From Cryobacterium levicorallinum (GTDB lineage Bacteria > Actinomycetota > Actinomycetes > Actinomycetales > Microbacteriaceae): a stretch of DNA of 64,000 bases. The stretch spans positions 228,601 to 292,600 of the forward strand of contig NZ_SOFE01000001.1 of assembly GCF_004402405.1 (NCBI RefSeq). Reading direction: 5' to 3'. The notes below the pieces were generated by a model, which had not been told where the DNA came from, did no database searches, and worked only from the letters and a program-made list of their open reading frames with translations. Each line of letters opens with the position of its first letter. The first letter of the stretch is position 1. Below are positions 44,571 to 53,124 of this stretch, piece by piece. Position numbers and translations under genes: made by a program.

Positions 44571-45632
44571 ATGACAATCCCCACCGCCACCCCGCCCGAC
44601 ATCCTGCGCTGCGCCTACATGGACATCGTCGTGACCGACCTGGCGAAGTCGCGCGAGTTCTACGTCGACATTCTCGGCCTCGTCGTCACCGAAGAGAGCG
44701 ACACCGAGATCTACCTGCGCAGCTTCGAAGAATTCATTCACCACAACCTCGTGCTGCGTCAGGGGCCGATTGCTGCCGTCGCCGCGATGGCTTTTCGGGT
44801 GCGCAGCCCCGAAGACGTCGACCTCGCCGAGGCCTACTATAAGGAGCTCGGCTGCCGCACCGAACGTCGCACCGAGGGCTTCGTGACGGGCATCGGCGAC
44901 AGCGTGCGCGTCGAAGATCCGCTGGGTTTTCCGTACGAGTTCTTCTACGCCACCACCCACGTTGAACGCCTCGCCTGGCGCTACGACCTGCAGGGCCCGG
45001 GCGCGCTCGTGCGGCTCGACCACTTCAACCAGGTCACCCCCGATGTCGGCCGTGGTCGCAAATACCTCGAGGACCTGGGCTTTCGCGTTACCGAAGACAT
45101 TCAGGACTCCGACGGCGTCACCTACGCGGCCTGGATGCGGCGCAAAGACACCGTGCACGACACCGCCCTCACCGGCGGCAATGGCCCGCGCATGCACCAC
45201 ATCGCGTTCTCGACCCACGAGAAGCACAACATCATCTACATCTGCGACAAGCTCGGCGCCCTACGCAAGAGCGATCTGATCGAGCGGGGACCTGGCCGCC
45301 ACGGCGTCTCGAACGCGTTCTACCTCTACCTGCGCGACCCCGACGGGCACCGCATCGAGATCTACACACAGGACTATTACACCGGCGACCCCGACAACCC
45401 CGTCGTCACCTGGGACGTGCATGACAACCAGCGCCGCGACTGGTGGGGCAACCCCGTCGTACCCAGCTGGTACACCGACGCCTCACTCGTGCTCGACCTC
45501 GACGGCAACCCGCAGCCGGTGATCGAGCGCACCGAGCCTCGCGAAATGGCCGTGACCGTCGGCGCCGACGGCTTCTCCTACACCCGCAAGGACGACGCCC
45601 TGGCTGGCTTCAAGCTCGGCACGACCCTCTGA
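44571..45632 (+). CDS. hpaD: 3,4-dihydroxyphenylacetate 2,3-dioxygenase
   Basis: 353 residues, vicinal oxygen chelate (type I extradiol) fold, like the homoprotocatechuate dioxygenases of Brevibacterium and Arthrobacter. Fe/Mn ligands H151 (RLDHFNQV), H210 (RMHHIAF) and E263 (HRIEIYTQDYY) are in the expected spacing, with the C-terminal DVHDNQRRDWWGNPV lid. It opens the ring of 3,4-dihydroxyphenylacetate next to the hydroxyls. GAGGAG ribosome binding site; separated from hpaE by the GC-rich hairpin region. Confidence 0.95.
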   Translation: MTIPTATPPDILRCAYMDIVVTDLAKSREFYVDILGLVVTEESDTEIYLRSFEEFIHHNLVLRQGPIAAVAAMAFRVRSPEDVDLAEAYYKELGCRTERRTEGFVTGIGDSVRVEDPLGFPYEFFYATTHVERLAWRYDLQGPGALVRLDHFNQVTPDVGRGRKYLEDLGFRVTEDIQDSDGVTYAAWMRRKDTVHDTALTGGNGPRMHHIAFSTHEKHNIIYICDKLGALRKSDLIERGPGRHGVSNAFYLYLRDPDGHRIEIYTQDYYTGDPDNPVVTWDVHDNQRRDWWGNPVVPSWYTDASLVLDLDGNPQPVIERTEPREMAVTVGADGFSYTRKDDALAGFKLGTTL

Positions 45633-45644
45633 TTCCGACCGGGC

Positions 45645-45703
45645 CCGGGCCCGGAAAGCGGGCCCATGATTGATCATGGGCCCGCTTCCTTAAGGTGGGC
45701 CCG
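45645..45703. repeat. Family B palindromic element, copy 3
   Basis: Contains 15-bp arms (45656-45670 and 45673-45687) around TG. 45645-45670 is the exact complement of 24172-24197. AAGGTGGGCCCG follows at 45692-45703. It could terminate hpaD transcription. Confidence 0.7.
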
Positions 45704-45729
45704 CTCCGCCCAGATGGCCCGAGGTCCGC

Positions 45730-45832
45730 ACGGTGGCGGATTCAGGATGGAGGTCGTGGCCGGGACGATACCGCCGCGTGTTTTCGCGGGGTGGGCGCAC
45801 GCATCCGTTCTCGTTACCTGAATTCGCCACCG
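45730..45832. repeat. 103-bp element with 16-bp terminal inverted repeats
   Basis: CGGTGGCGGATTCAGG (45730-45745) and CCTGAATTCGCCACCG (45817-45832) are inverted repeats with one mismatch. The 71-nt interior shows no gene. It occupies part of the 318-nt gap between hpaD and the alpha/beta hydrolase; the remainder (45833-45950) has nothing I can recognise. Confidence 0.55.
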
Positions 45833-45950
45833 ACCGGTGAGGAAACCGACACCGGAATGGGCCCCGCCGAAGCGAGAACCCGTGCCCGAAGACCCCACAC
45901 CGCCGAACGGGGCATTGGCCTCGTCGGCAACGGTCTACGCAGGTCGCGGC

Positions 45951-46682
45951 TCAGACCAGAAACTCCAGCGCGGCCTGCTTGAACGCACGCGCACTCAGCG
46001 CGTTCAGGTGGGTGCAACCGGGCAGCTCGAGGTACTGCGCGCCGCGTTCGGCAGCGAGAGCCGCCACCCCGGCCGGAATCGAGTCGGCACCACCGGCTAC
46101 AAACAGCTGCGGGATGCCCGCGGGCACGTCGAGCGTGCAGCCCGCGACCCCCTGCACGCACGCCAACAGCGCCTGGCGGTCGGCACCGGCGGCGATGGAG
46201 GGGCCGAGCACCCCGGCAATAGTCGGATCTGCGGGAAGCGCGCCCGAAACGACGAACCGGTTGACCTCGTCAAGGTCCCAGGTCTCGAACAGCTCGACCG
46301 GACCGGCCCCGCCGAGCACGAGCCGCCGTACCCGTTCGGGCGCCAGCCGAGCCAGGGCTGCCACGACCCGCGACCCCATGGAGTAGCCGATCACGTCGAC
46401 CCGTTCCAGTTCGAGGGTGTCCAGCACGGCCACGAGGTCGGCGGCCAGCTGGCGCGGGGCGTAGTCGGCCGCCCGATGCGGCTTGTCACTCTGGCCGTGG
46501 CCACGCAGGTCGGGCGTGATCGCGCCGCGCCCAACCTCGGCGAATGCTCGCACCCAGCCGGATCCGCCCCAGGTCACCGCGGCGGTCGACGCAAAACCAT
46601 GCACGAACAGCACCGGTCGCTCCCCCGGCGTGGCCTCGAAGGCGATGCGTATCCCGTCGAGACGCCGAGCGAACCGGGTCAT
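45951..46682 (-). CDS. Alpha/beta hydrolase
   Basis: 243 residues, canonical alpha/beta hydrolase fold: oxyanion region VLFVHGFASTAAVTW, nucleophile elbow GYSMGSRVV (Ser), acid in AGGADSIPAGV (Asp) and His in LPGCTHLNAL. Substrate unknown; it could be an esterase or a C-C hydrolase. Its ATG overlaps the nicotinamidase stop by 4 bp, so the two are co-transcribed. Confidence 0.9.
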   Translation of the reverse strand: MTRFARRLDGIRIAFEATPGERPVLFVHGFASTAAVTWGGSGWVRAFAEVGRGAITPDLRGHGQSDKPHRAADYAPRQLAADLVAVLDTLELERVDVIGYSMGSRVVAALARLAPERVRRLVLGGAGPVELFETWDLDEVNRFVVSGALPADPTIAGVLGPSIAAGADRQALLACVQGVAGCTLDVPAGIPQLFVAGGADSIPAGVAALAAERGAQYLELPGCTHLNALSARAFKQAALEFLV

Positions 46683-47269
46683 TCGACGGCGTCGCTCGCG
46701 GCGAACACCGCGCCGGCGTGCGCCATCTCGGCGAGGGCGGTCTCGGTCGATTGCGCGGCGACTCCGGCGACCAGATCGGTCAGTACCCGCACATGCTGGC
46801 CGTGCTCGAGCGCGTCGAGGGTGGAAGCGCGCACGCAGTAATCGGTGGCGAGACCCACCACGTCGATCTCGGTCACCCCGTGCTCGGTCAGCAGCGACCC
46901 CACGGTCTGTCCGGCCTCGGTGGTGCCCTCGAAGATGGAGTACGCGGGCTTGCCCTGGCCCTTACGAATGTGAAAGGTCACGGCATCCGTTGTGAGAGCC
47001 TGGTGATATTCGGCGCCCGCGGTGCCGGCCACGCAGTGCACCGGCCAGGTCGTGACGTAGTCGGGTGCCGTGTCGCGGGCAAAATGGCCACCGTTGTCAT
47101 TGCCGATATCGTGCCAGTCGCGCGACGCGAAGACGTATTTATAGGCAAGCGGATGCTGCGCGAGCAGCGCGCTCACGCCCGCTGCGACGGTCGCCCCGCC
47201 GTCAACGCCCAGGGCACCGCCCTCGGTGAAATCATTCTGAACGTCGATGATGAACAGGGCGCGGGTCAC
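46679..47269 (-). CDS. pncA: Nicotinamidase / isochorismatase family
   Basis: 196 residues from GTG 47269, chosen because AAGGAG lies 6-11 nt upstream. Triad D9, K103 and C145 (LATDYCVRAS) and metal ligands D51, H53 and H62 (DWHDIGNDNGGH) match nicotinamidases, which hydrolyse nicotinamide to nicotinate for NAD salvage. The WPVHCVAGTAGAE segment supports PncA over isochorismatase. Confidence 0.9.
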   Translation of the reverse strand: MTRALFIIDVQNDFTEGGALGVDGGATVAAGVSALLAQHPLAYKYVFASRDWHDIGNDNGGHFARDTAPDYVTTWPVHCVAGTAGAEYHQALTTDAVTFHIRKGQGKPAYSIFEGTTEAGQTVGSLLTEHGVTEIDVVGLATDYCVRASTLDALEHGQHVRVLTDLVAGVAAQSTETALAEMAHAGAVFAASDAVE

Positions 47270-47303
47270 TGTGGCTCCTTTTGGACAGTCAGTTGTTACA
47301 TGG

Positions 47304-48779
47304 TCAGTTGTTCGACAGATTATCGCCACAGTGGAAGAAACCGGTGGTCAGTGTGTCGATGGCGATTTTCGCGTTCGAGCTGACGTTGCCGATCGCGTAG
47401 ATGGCGAAGGTGAGCGGGGTACCGTCGGCGGCGTGGATGATGCCGGAGAGCGTGTAGCCGGTATCGATCCAGCCGGTTTTGGCAAAGATGGCGCCGTCGG
47501 CGGCGGAATTCGCACCGGCGAAACGGTCAGCGTAGGAGAGCGATCCGCGCGGCCCACCGGCGATCGGCAGGCCATCGAACAGCATGCCGAGGTTGCCCTC
47601 GCGGGCGTTGACCTTGACGAACAGGGCGGTCAGGTAGGCCGGCGACACGGCGTTGTGTGGGCTGAGGCCCGATCCGTCCTTGATGATCATGCCAGTGGTG
47701 TCGATGCCGTAGGCGGCGAGTCCGCCGACGATGCCCTGCTGCAGGGCTGAAAAGGAGTTGCCGGCACCGTTTTCGATCGCCACGAGGCGGGCGAGCATCT
47801 CGGCCAGGGTGTTGTCGCTCACGATCAGGGACTGCTGAATCAGGGTCGACACCGGCGCGGACTGCACGGCGCCCAGTTGGGCTGCACCGGCCGGGGCGGT
47901 GGCCTGGCTGATTTCGAGGCCACCGCCGAGAGCGTCAGCGAAGGCCTGGCCGGCGCGAGCGATCGGGTCTTCGCTGCGGGCGGACGTGCTGCGGGTGGGG
48001 TCGTTCCGGTCGCCGTCGACCATCAGCGCCGTAATTTCGGGCATGTAGCCGAGGCCGAGTTCGGTTCGGGCCCAGCCTTCGTCCCAGTCCGGGCCGGAGA
48101 AATAGGAGGAATCGAGCACGAGTGAAGTGATCGGCGGGTTGGCCGGGTCGGCAGCCCAGGAAACCATGGTCTGGGTGGCAAGGTCATCGAGGTGCGCGGC
48201 GCCGGTGTAGAACGGTTCCTGGCCGGTCGGCAGCCGCGACAGGGTGAGGTCTCCCCCGCCAACGAGCACGACCTGGCCGGGTTCGGAGCCCCGGACGACG
48301 CGGGTCGTGGCGCGGTAGTCGCTGCCGAGAACGTTGAGCGCCGCGGCCGAGGTGAGCACCTTCATGACGCTGGCCGTGCGCGAGGAGGTCGTGCCGCCCC
48401 GATCGAACAGCACCTCGCCGGTGTTGGCGTTGACCACCTGCGCCTGAAAATCGGCGAGTCTCGTGTCGGCGGCGAGCCCGGCGACCGAGCAGGTGCGCAG
48501 TCGGCTGGCTGCAGTCGCCTCGGCGGGCACCGGCCGCGCCGGGTCGACGGTCGGCGTGGGACTCGGCGTCGCCGTGGGTGTTCCTACAACGGATGCCACC
48601 ACCGGCTCATTCGCGCCGGTCTGCGTTCCCGCGAACACGGCGCCACTGCCGAGCAGCACGAAGACGAGGGTGCCGGCGGCGATCAGCCAGGCGCGGCGGC
48701 GATCAGCGCTGACAGCAGCGATCCCGCCACGCGGGACGTCAACCGCGGGGGACGCGGGTGTCTGCACTGGTTCTTCCAC
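47304..48779 (-). CDS. dacB: D-Ala-D-Ala carboxypeptidase (PBP4 type)
   Basis: 491 residues. An N-terminal membrane anchor (about 29-51) and a Pro/Thr-rich linker precede the S13 peptidase domain: SxxK at S137-K140 (SVMK), SxN in VSDNTLAEM and KTG in FAKTGWIDTG. It is located outside the membrane and trims or cleaves peptidoglycan peptides. The GTG lies 6 nt after TACCAT; the GGAG directly touching the start is too close to act as a ribosome binding site, favouring a leaderless mRNA. Confidence 0.92.
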   Translation of the reverse strand: MEEPVQTPASPAVDVPRGGIAAVSADRRRAWLIAAGTLVFVLLGSGAVFAGTQTGANEPVVASVVGTPTATPSPTPTVDPARPVPAEATAASRLRTCSVAGLAADTRLADFQAQVVNANTGEVLFDRGGTTSSRTASVMKVLTSAAALNVLGSDYRATTRVVRGSEPGQVVLVGGGDLTLSRLPTGQEPFYTGAAHLDDLATQTMVSWAADPANPPITSLVLDSSYFSGPDWDEGWARTELGLGYMPEITALMVDGDRNDPTRSTSARSEDPIARAGQAFADALGGGLEISQATAPAGAAQLGAVQSAPVSTLIQQSLIVSDNTLAEMLARLVAIENGAGNSFSALQQGIVGGLAAYGIDTTGMIIKDGSGLSPHNAVSPAYLTALFVKVNAREGNLGMLFDGLPIAGGPRGSLSYADRFAGANSAADGAIFAKTGWIDTGYTLSGIIHAADGTPLTFAIYAIGNVSSNAKIAIDTLTTGFFHCGDNLSNN

Positions 48780-48785
48780 CTCCGT

Positions 48786-48791
48786 ATGGTA
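48786..48791 (-). promoter_or_regulatory. Probable -10 box (TACCAT), leaderless
   Basis: On the minus strand TACCAT, ACGGAG (6 nt), then the GTG at 48779. Confidence 0.5.
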
Positions 48792-48812
48792 ACCGACCCG
48801 CCTCCAGGCCAG

Positions 48813-49799
48813 CTATTCGCCCGGGTAGCGCAGCCCGATCTGGGCCCGAACCGCGTCAAGGGTCGTCATCACGGCGACCGATTCTTCGGCCGGCATGATG
48901 TCGCTCGAGATTTTGCCGGCCCGAATCAGCTCCTCAACCTCGACCGCTTCGAACTGCATACCGCGGCCGGTGAACTCGGCCCGGGCGAAGGCCTCGAGCA
49001 CGGTGCCCCCGTTGTCGAGCACTCGAAAACTGGTCGGCGCGTACCAAACGCCATCGATGTCGATGCGCCCGTGCGTGCCGATGATCGACGCCGTGGTCGG
49101 GCCGAGGGTGTCGCTGGACGAAAATGTCGTGGCAATCTGGCCACCGGGGTAGCGAAAAATCGTCGCGACCTGGGCATCCGCTCCCGTCGCCTTAAATGAG
49201 GCGCTCGCCAAAATCGTGTCGGGCGACCCGAATACGGCGTGCGCGAAGTTCACCGGATACACCCCGAGGTCGAGCAGCGCGCCACCGCCGAGCTCGAGCG
49301 AGTTCAGGCGGTGCGCCGGGTCGTCGGGCAGGTCCTGGGTATGGTCGGCGATCAGGCTGCGCACCTCGCCGAGCGTGCCGGCGGCGAGGATCTCGCGGAT
49401 GCGCACCAGGTGCGGCAGGAATCGGGTCCACAGGGCCTCCATCACGAGCAGATTCTTGCTCGCGGCGAGGTTGACGATCTGCCGGGCCTCGCCGGCGTTG
49501 ATCGCGATCGGCTTCTCGATCAACACGTGCTTGCCGGCGTTCAACGCGAGGGCTGCGTGCTCGGCGTGAAACGGATGCGGCGTCGACACGTAGATGACGT
49601 CGACTTCGGGGTCATCGACGAGTTCGGCATAGCTGGCATGCGCGGTGGGGATGCCGAATTCGGCAGCAAACGCATCTGCCGAGGCCTGACTGCGCGACCC
49701 GACGGCCTGCACCTTGTGGCCGTTCTGCACCAGATCGCTCGTGAACGCGTGGGCGATGCCACCGGTGGCCAAGATTCCCCAGCGAATCGATTCCGTCAT
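48813..49799 (-). CDS. Gfo/Idh/MocA-family oxidoreductase
   Basis: 328 residues. The N-terminal NAD(P) Rossmann region (RWGILATGGIAHAFTSDL) and the EKPIAINAGEA loop with its catalytic Lys are present; the C-terminal alpha/beta substrate domain follows. Closest in look to trans-1,2-dihydrobenzenediol / D-xylose dehydrogenase-like members. Substrate not assignable. ATG 6 nt after a TAAACT box. Confidence 0.9.
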   Translation of the reverse strand: MTESIRWGILATGGIAHAFTSDLVQNGHKVQAVGSRSQASADAFAAEFGIPTAHASYAELVDDPEVDVIYVSTPHPFHAEHAALALNAGKHVLIEKPIAINAGEARQIVNLAASKNLLVMEALWTRFLPHLVRIREILAAGTLGEVRSLIADHTQDLPDDPAHRLNSLELGGGALLDLGVYPVNFAHAVFGSPDTILASASFKATGADAQVATIFRYPGGQIATTFSSSDTLGPTTASIIGTHGRIDIDGVWYAPTSFRVLDNGGTVLEAFARAEFTGRGMQFEAVEVEELIRAGKISSDIMPAEESVAVMTTLDAVRAQIGLRYPGE

Positions 49800-49805
49800 G
49801 CTTGC

Positions 49806-49811
49806 AGTTTA
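49806..49811 (-). promoter_or_regulatory. Probable -10 box (TAAACT), leaderless
   Basis: On the minus strand TAAACT, GCAAGC (6 nt), then the ATG at 49799. Confidence 0.6.
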
Positions 49812-49864
49812 TCCAGGGCCACCGACACGCGCCGACACGGCAACATATAGGTCAAACTAGATCA

Positions 49865-50134
49865 ATGATCACCCTGCAGCAGGATGCCGATGGTTTCATC
49901 CGCATGAACCGGCACTTTCCCGACAACTCGCTCATCAGCATCAGCTTTACCGAGGGGGCTGCGGAGGAATTCACCGGCGCACAGCTCAACGTCATCTTCG
50001 ACGATGCCCTGGCCGAGTTTCGCGGGCAGAACCGTCTCGAGGGGGCGAAGGGCTTCTCGCGCGCGCCCGCGAAAACCGTGCATCCGACCAAGAACATCAC
50101 CTTCGTGAAGGTGCACCCCGGAATGGCCAGCTAA
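49865..50134 (+). CDS. Small protein of unknown function
   Basis: 89 residues, soluble, no signal peptide or membrane span; mixed alpha/beta composition with the segments MNRHFPDNSLISISFTEGAA and AKTVHPTKNITFVKVHPGM. It does not match a family I know. ATG 49865 has a CAAACT box 6 nt upstream, so it is probably leaderless and short-transcribed. Its stop overlaps the arsA stop on the opposite strand by 3 bases, an unusually tight convergent arrangement. Confidence 0.7.
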   Translation: MITLQQDADGFIRMNRHFPDNSLISISFTEGAAEEFTGAQLNVIFDDALAEFRGQNRLEGAKGFSRAPAKTVHPTKNITFVKVHPGMAS

Positions 50135-51885
50135 GAGACGGTCGCCAACGCGGTGAGCGCCGCAAGCCGATCGACCCCGATCGGTTCGTCGGCCAGCAGC
50201 GGCACGATCGCGACCCGGTCGGCGCGGGCGACCACGATATCGATCTGAGTGGCCTCGCTGGCGGCGCGCGCCTGCAAAAAGGGCGTCTCGGGGTGCGCTG
50301 CCGCGATGGAATTGTTGACCACCCAGCCCCAGGGCTGAATTCCGGCGCGCTGCAGATCCTGCTGCAGGCCCTCCGCTTCGAGCACCGGCGTGGTCTCGGC
50401 GAGCGTCACCAGCAAAACCTTGGTCAGGGCCGGATCCTGCAGCCGCATCAATGGCGTCACGAACGCCATTCCGTCCCCCATCTGGCGCGCGATTTCGCGA
50501 TGGTACGACCCGGTGGCATCCAGCAGCAACAGGGTGTGGCCGGTCGGCGCGGTGTCGACGACGACGAATTCGTGCCGTGATTCGTGCACGGCCTGGGAGA
50601 ACTGCCGAAACACCGCGACCTCGTCAGTGCACGGGGAGAGCAGGTCTTCGGCCAGGGCTGCCCGGCCATCGGCGTCGAGATTCTTGCCCTTGGTCGCCAT
50701 CACGTGCTCGCGATAATCGCGAATCGCCTCGTCGGGGTCGATGCGGGAGACGCGCAGCCCTGGCAGGCTCCCGTGCAGGGTCTCGACCAGATGAGCTGCC
50801 GGGTCGGTCGTGGTCAGGTGAACGGCGTGACCGCGCTCGGCCAGAGCCACGGCCAGAGCCACAGCGATTGTGGTCTTGCCCACGCCGCCCTTGCCCATGC
50901 AGAGGATCAGACCGTGCCCGGTCTGCTCCAGCTCGTCGACGAATTGGCCGAGTGGGGCGTCCGGAACGTCGACCACAGCGTGCAATTGCCCGGGGCCGTC
51001 GCGGTCGGTGCGAAACAGGGTGCGCAGCGCGTCGATGCCCATCATGTTGCCGGCCTTGAGCTCCAGAATGTCCCTCGGCAGTGCAGCGATGGCCGCCGGA
51101 ATACCCGTCAGCGCCGCCGATTCGCGATTGCGCACCGCTACGGCGATCGGCTCGGTTCCCGCGCTGGCTGGCAGCACTCCATTAATGACAACGTAGCTGC
51201 CGCGAATTCCGATCTGCGCCAACTCAGCGTGCGTGCGCTCGATCTCCGTCAAAGCGGATGCCTGCGCTCGCGCCACGAGCACCAGCCGCGTTCGCTCGGG
51301 GTCGGCCAGCGCGGCGACGGCCGCTGCGTACACCGCTTTGTGCTTGTCGAGCCCGGACAGCGGTCCGAGGCAGGACGGATCGCCCTTGCCGGCGTCGAGA
51401 AACTCGGTCCAGGAACCGGGAAGCTGCAGAAGCCTAATGGTGTGCCCGGTCGGCGCGGTGTCGAACACGATGTGGTCGTACGTCGTGAGCAGACCGTCAT
51501 CGGTGAGCAGGTTCGTGAACTCGTCGAACGAGGCGACCTCGGTCGTGCACGATCCGGACAGGCCCTCGGCGATACTCGCGAGCTCGCGCTCCGGCAGGAG
51601 CCCCCGAACCGGGGCGATAATGCGTTCGCGATAGGCATCCGCTGCCTGCTCCGGGTCGATTTCGAGTGCGCTCAGGCCGGCAATGGCGCCAATCGGAGTG
51701 ACCGTATTGCCGATCGTGAGCCCGAACACCTGCCCGATATTGGAGGCCGGATCGGTGCTCACCAGCAGCACCCGGCGACCCCGTTCGGCCAGTTCGATGG
51801 CCGAAGCGCAGGCAACGGATGTCTTCCCCACGCCGCCCTTACCGGTGAAAAAGAGAAACCGAGGCGGGTCTGCCAGGAACTTCAT
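50131..51885 (-). CDS. arsA: Arsenite-transporting ATPase (two-domain)
   Basis: 584 residues with two tandem ATPase halves: the first P-loop GKGGVGKTS (15-23) and a second GKGGVGKTT in LCMGKGGVGKTTIAV (about 330-345), each with a DTAPTGHT signature. This is the full ArsA layout, which drives the ArsB arsenite pump. Possible metalloid-site Cys are present (CTTEVASFDEF, CTDEVAVFRQF). It lies directly after arsD (4-nt spacing). No arsB or acr3 gene is in the window, so the pump partner must be elsewhere. Confidence 0.95.
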   Translation of the reverse strand: MKFLADPPRFLFFTGKGGVGKTSVACASAIELAERGRRVLLVSTDPASNIGQVFGLTIGNTVTPIGAIAGLSALEIDPEQAADAYRERIIAPVRGLLPERELASIAEGLSGSCTTEVASFDEFTNLLTDDGLLTTYDHIVFDTAPTGHTIRLLQLPGSWTEFLDAGKGDPSCLGPLSGLDKHKAVYAAAVAALADPERTRLVLVARAQASALTEIERTHAELAQIGIRGSYVVINGVLPASAGTEPIAVAVRNRESAALTGIPAAIAALPRDILELKAGNMMGIDALRTLFRTDRDGPGQLHAVVDVPDAPLGQFVDELEQTGHGLILCMGKGGVGKTTIAVALAVALAERGHAVHLTTTDPAAHLVETLHGSLPGLRVSRIDPDEAIRDYREHVMATKGKNLDADGRAALAEDLLSPCTDEVAVFRQFSQAVHESRHEFVVVDTAPTGHTLLLLDATGSYHREIARQMGDGMAFVTPLMRLQDPALTKVLLVTLAETTPVLEAEGLQQDLQRAGIQPWGWVVNNSIAAAHPETPFLQARAASEATQIDIVVARADRVAIVPLLADEPIGVDRLAALTALATVS

Positions 51886-51888
51886 GTG

Positions 51889-52278
51889 TTAGCAGCAGCC
51901 GGTGGCGCCGCCGCAGCATCCGCTTGCCGATTTCTCGGTCAGGCCGAGCTGGGGCCGGTCGGTCGGCGCTACGGCAGCGAGGCCGGCGAAGGCGAGTAGC
52001 TGGGATTTCGATGGGTAGGCGCCGGTCACCACGGTGACGCCGTCGACGACGGTGAGCGGCAGGCCGGTAGAGCCGACGACGTGCATGAAGGCGCGCACGG
52101 TCTCATCCGTGGTGAAGGCGAGAGGATCGGTGGCCAGGTTATGGCGCTGAATGTCGGCGCCAAGTTCCTGCAGGCTGCGCACGGTGGCGGTCACCTCGAC
52201 CAGGGACTGATCGACGTCGACACCACAGACTCCGGTGTCGCAGCACAAGGCCGGTTCGTAGATTCGGATGGCAGTCAT
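51889..52278 (-). CDS. arsD: Arsenical metallochaperone
   Basis: 129 residues from ATG 52278 with a GGGAG ribosome binding site. The arsenite-binding C12-C13 and C18 (PALCCDTGVCG) and a C-terminal Cys cluster (SGCCGGATGCC) are as in ArsD, which hands As(III) to ArsA. Adjacent to arsA and divergent from arsM. Confidence 0.95.
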   Translation of the reverse strand: MTAIRIYEPALCCDTGVCGVDVDQSLVEVTATVRSLQELGADIQRHNLATDPLAFTTDETVRAFMHVVGSTGLPLTVVDGVTVVTGAYPSKSQLLAFAGLAAVAPTDRPQLGLTEKSASGCCGGATGCC

Positions 52279-52308
52279 GTCGATCTCCCTAGTAACGTCT
52301 GCAGCTAT

Positions 52309-52324
52309 ATCGATAAGTATCAAT
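52309..52324. promoter_or_regulatory. ArsR-type operator-like inverted repeat
   Basis: ATCGATA-AG-TATCAAT, an AT-rich inverted repeat with one mismatch in the arsD/arsM divergent gap, resembling ArsR/SmtB binding sites. No arsR gene is in the window, so the repressor would be encoded elsewhere. Confidence 0.45.
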
Positions 52325-52368
52325 GTAGCAGTAGGCTGGTGCCGCGACCTACAGGAAAGGATCAACTT

Positions 52369-53121
52369 ATGGACAAGACATCTGAGATCACGGAGCGCGT
52401 GCGAGAGCGCTACGCCGCCGCCGCCCTCCAACTGACCGACGTCTCGAGCACGTCGTGCTGTGCCCCCACCGATCTGATAAACGGCGATGTGTTCGGATCC
52501 ACCCTGTATACCGCCGAAGAAGGTTCGGAGATTCCCGAGGAAGCCTTTCTGGCCAGTCTCGGCTGCGGCAATCCAACCGCGGTCGCCGACCTCCGCCCGG
52601 GAGAAATCGTGCTCGACCTCGGCTCCGGTGGCGGCATCGACGTGCTGCTCTCCGCGCGCCGCGTCGGGCCGACCGGGTTCGCCTACGGACTCGACATGAC
52701 CGATGAAATGCTCGAACTCGCCCGCGCCAACGCCGCCAAAGCCGAGGCCACCAATGTGGAGTTCATCAAGGGCCAGATCGAGGCCATCCCCCTGGCCGAT
52801 GACACCATCGACGTCATCATCTCCAACTGCGTCATCAATCTCTCGGCCGACAAGAACGCGGTCATCGCCGAGATGTTCCGAGTGCTCAAGCCCGGCGGGC
52901 GCCTCGGAATCTCCGACGTCGTCGCCGAAAACCAGCTGAGCGCAGAGGACCGCATCCGCCGAGGCAGCTACACCGGCTGCATCGCCGGAGCCCTGTCGCA
53001 CCAGGAGTACCTCGATGCCCTGCACCAGGCCGGTTTCGCCGACCCGAGCGTTCTCTACACCCACGAGGTCGCCCCCGAAATGCACGGGGCCATCGTGAAG
53101 GCGGTCAAACCCGCCCGGTAG
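52369..53121 (+). CDS. arsM: Arsenite S-adenosylmethionine methyltransferase
   Basis: 250 residues from ATG 52369 with AGGAAAGG upstream. SAM-binding VLDLGSGGGIDVLL, the Cys pair at 30-31 (TSCCAPT), and further conserved Cys in SNCVINLS and YTGCIAGAL match ArsM, which methylates arsenite to volatile or less toxic forms. It reads away from arsD across the operator-like repeat, so the two are probably co-regulated by arsenite. Confidence 0.95.
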   Translation: MDKTSEITERVRERYAAAALQLTDVSSTSCCAPTDLINGDVFGSTLYTAEEGSEIPEEAFLASLGCGNPTAVADLRPGEIVLDLGSGGGIDVLLSARRVGPTGFAYGLDMTDEMLELARANAAKAEATNVEFIKGQIEAIPLADDTIDVIISNCVINLSADKNAVIAEMFRVLKPGGRLGISDVVAENQLSAEDRIRRGSYTGCIAGALSHQEYLDALHQAGFADPSVLYTHEVAPEMHGAIVKAVKPAR

Positions 53122-53124
53122 CCT

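Noticed and set aside
50584..51999. 471-codon open frame antisense to arsA
   Set aside because: Shadow frame opposite a conserved two-domain ATPase.
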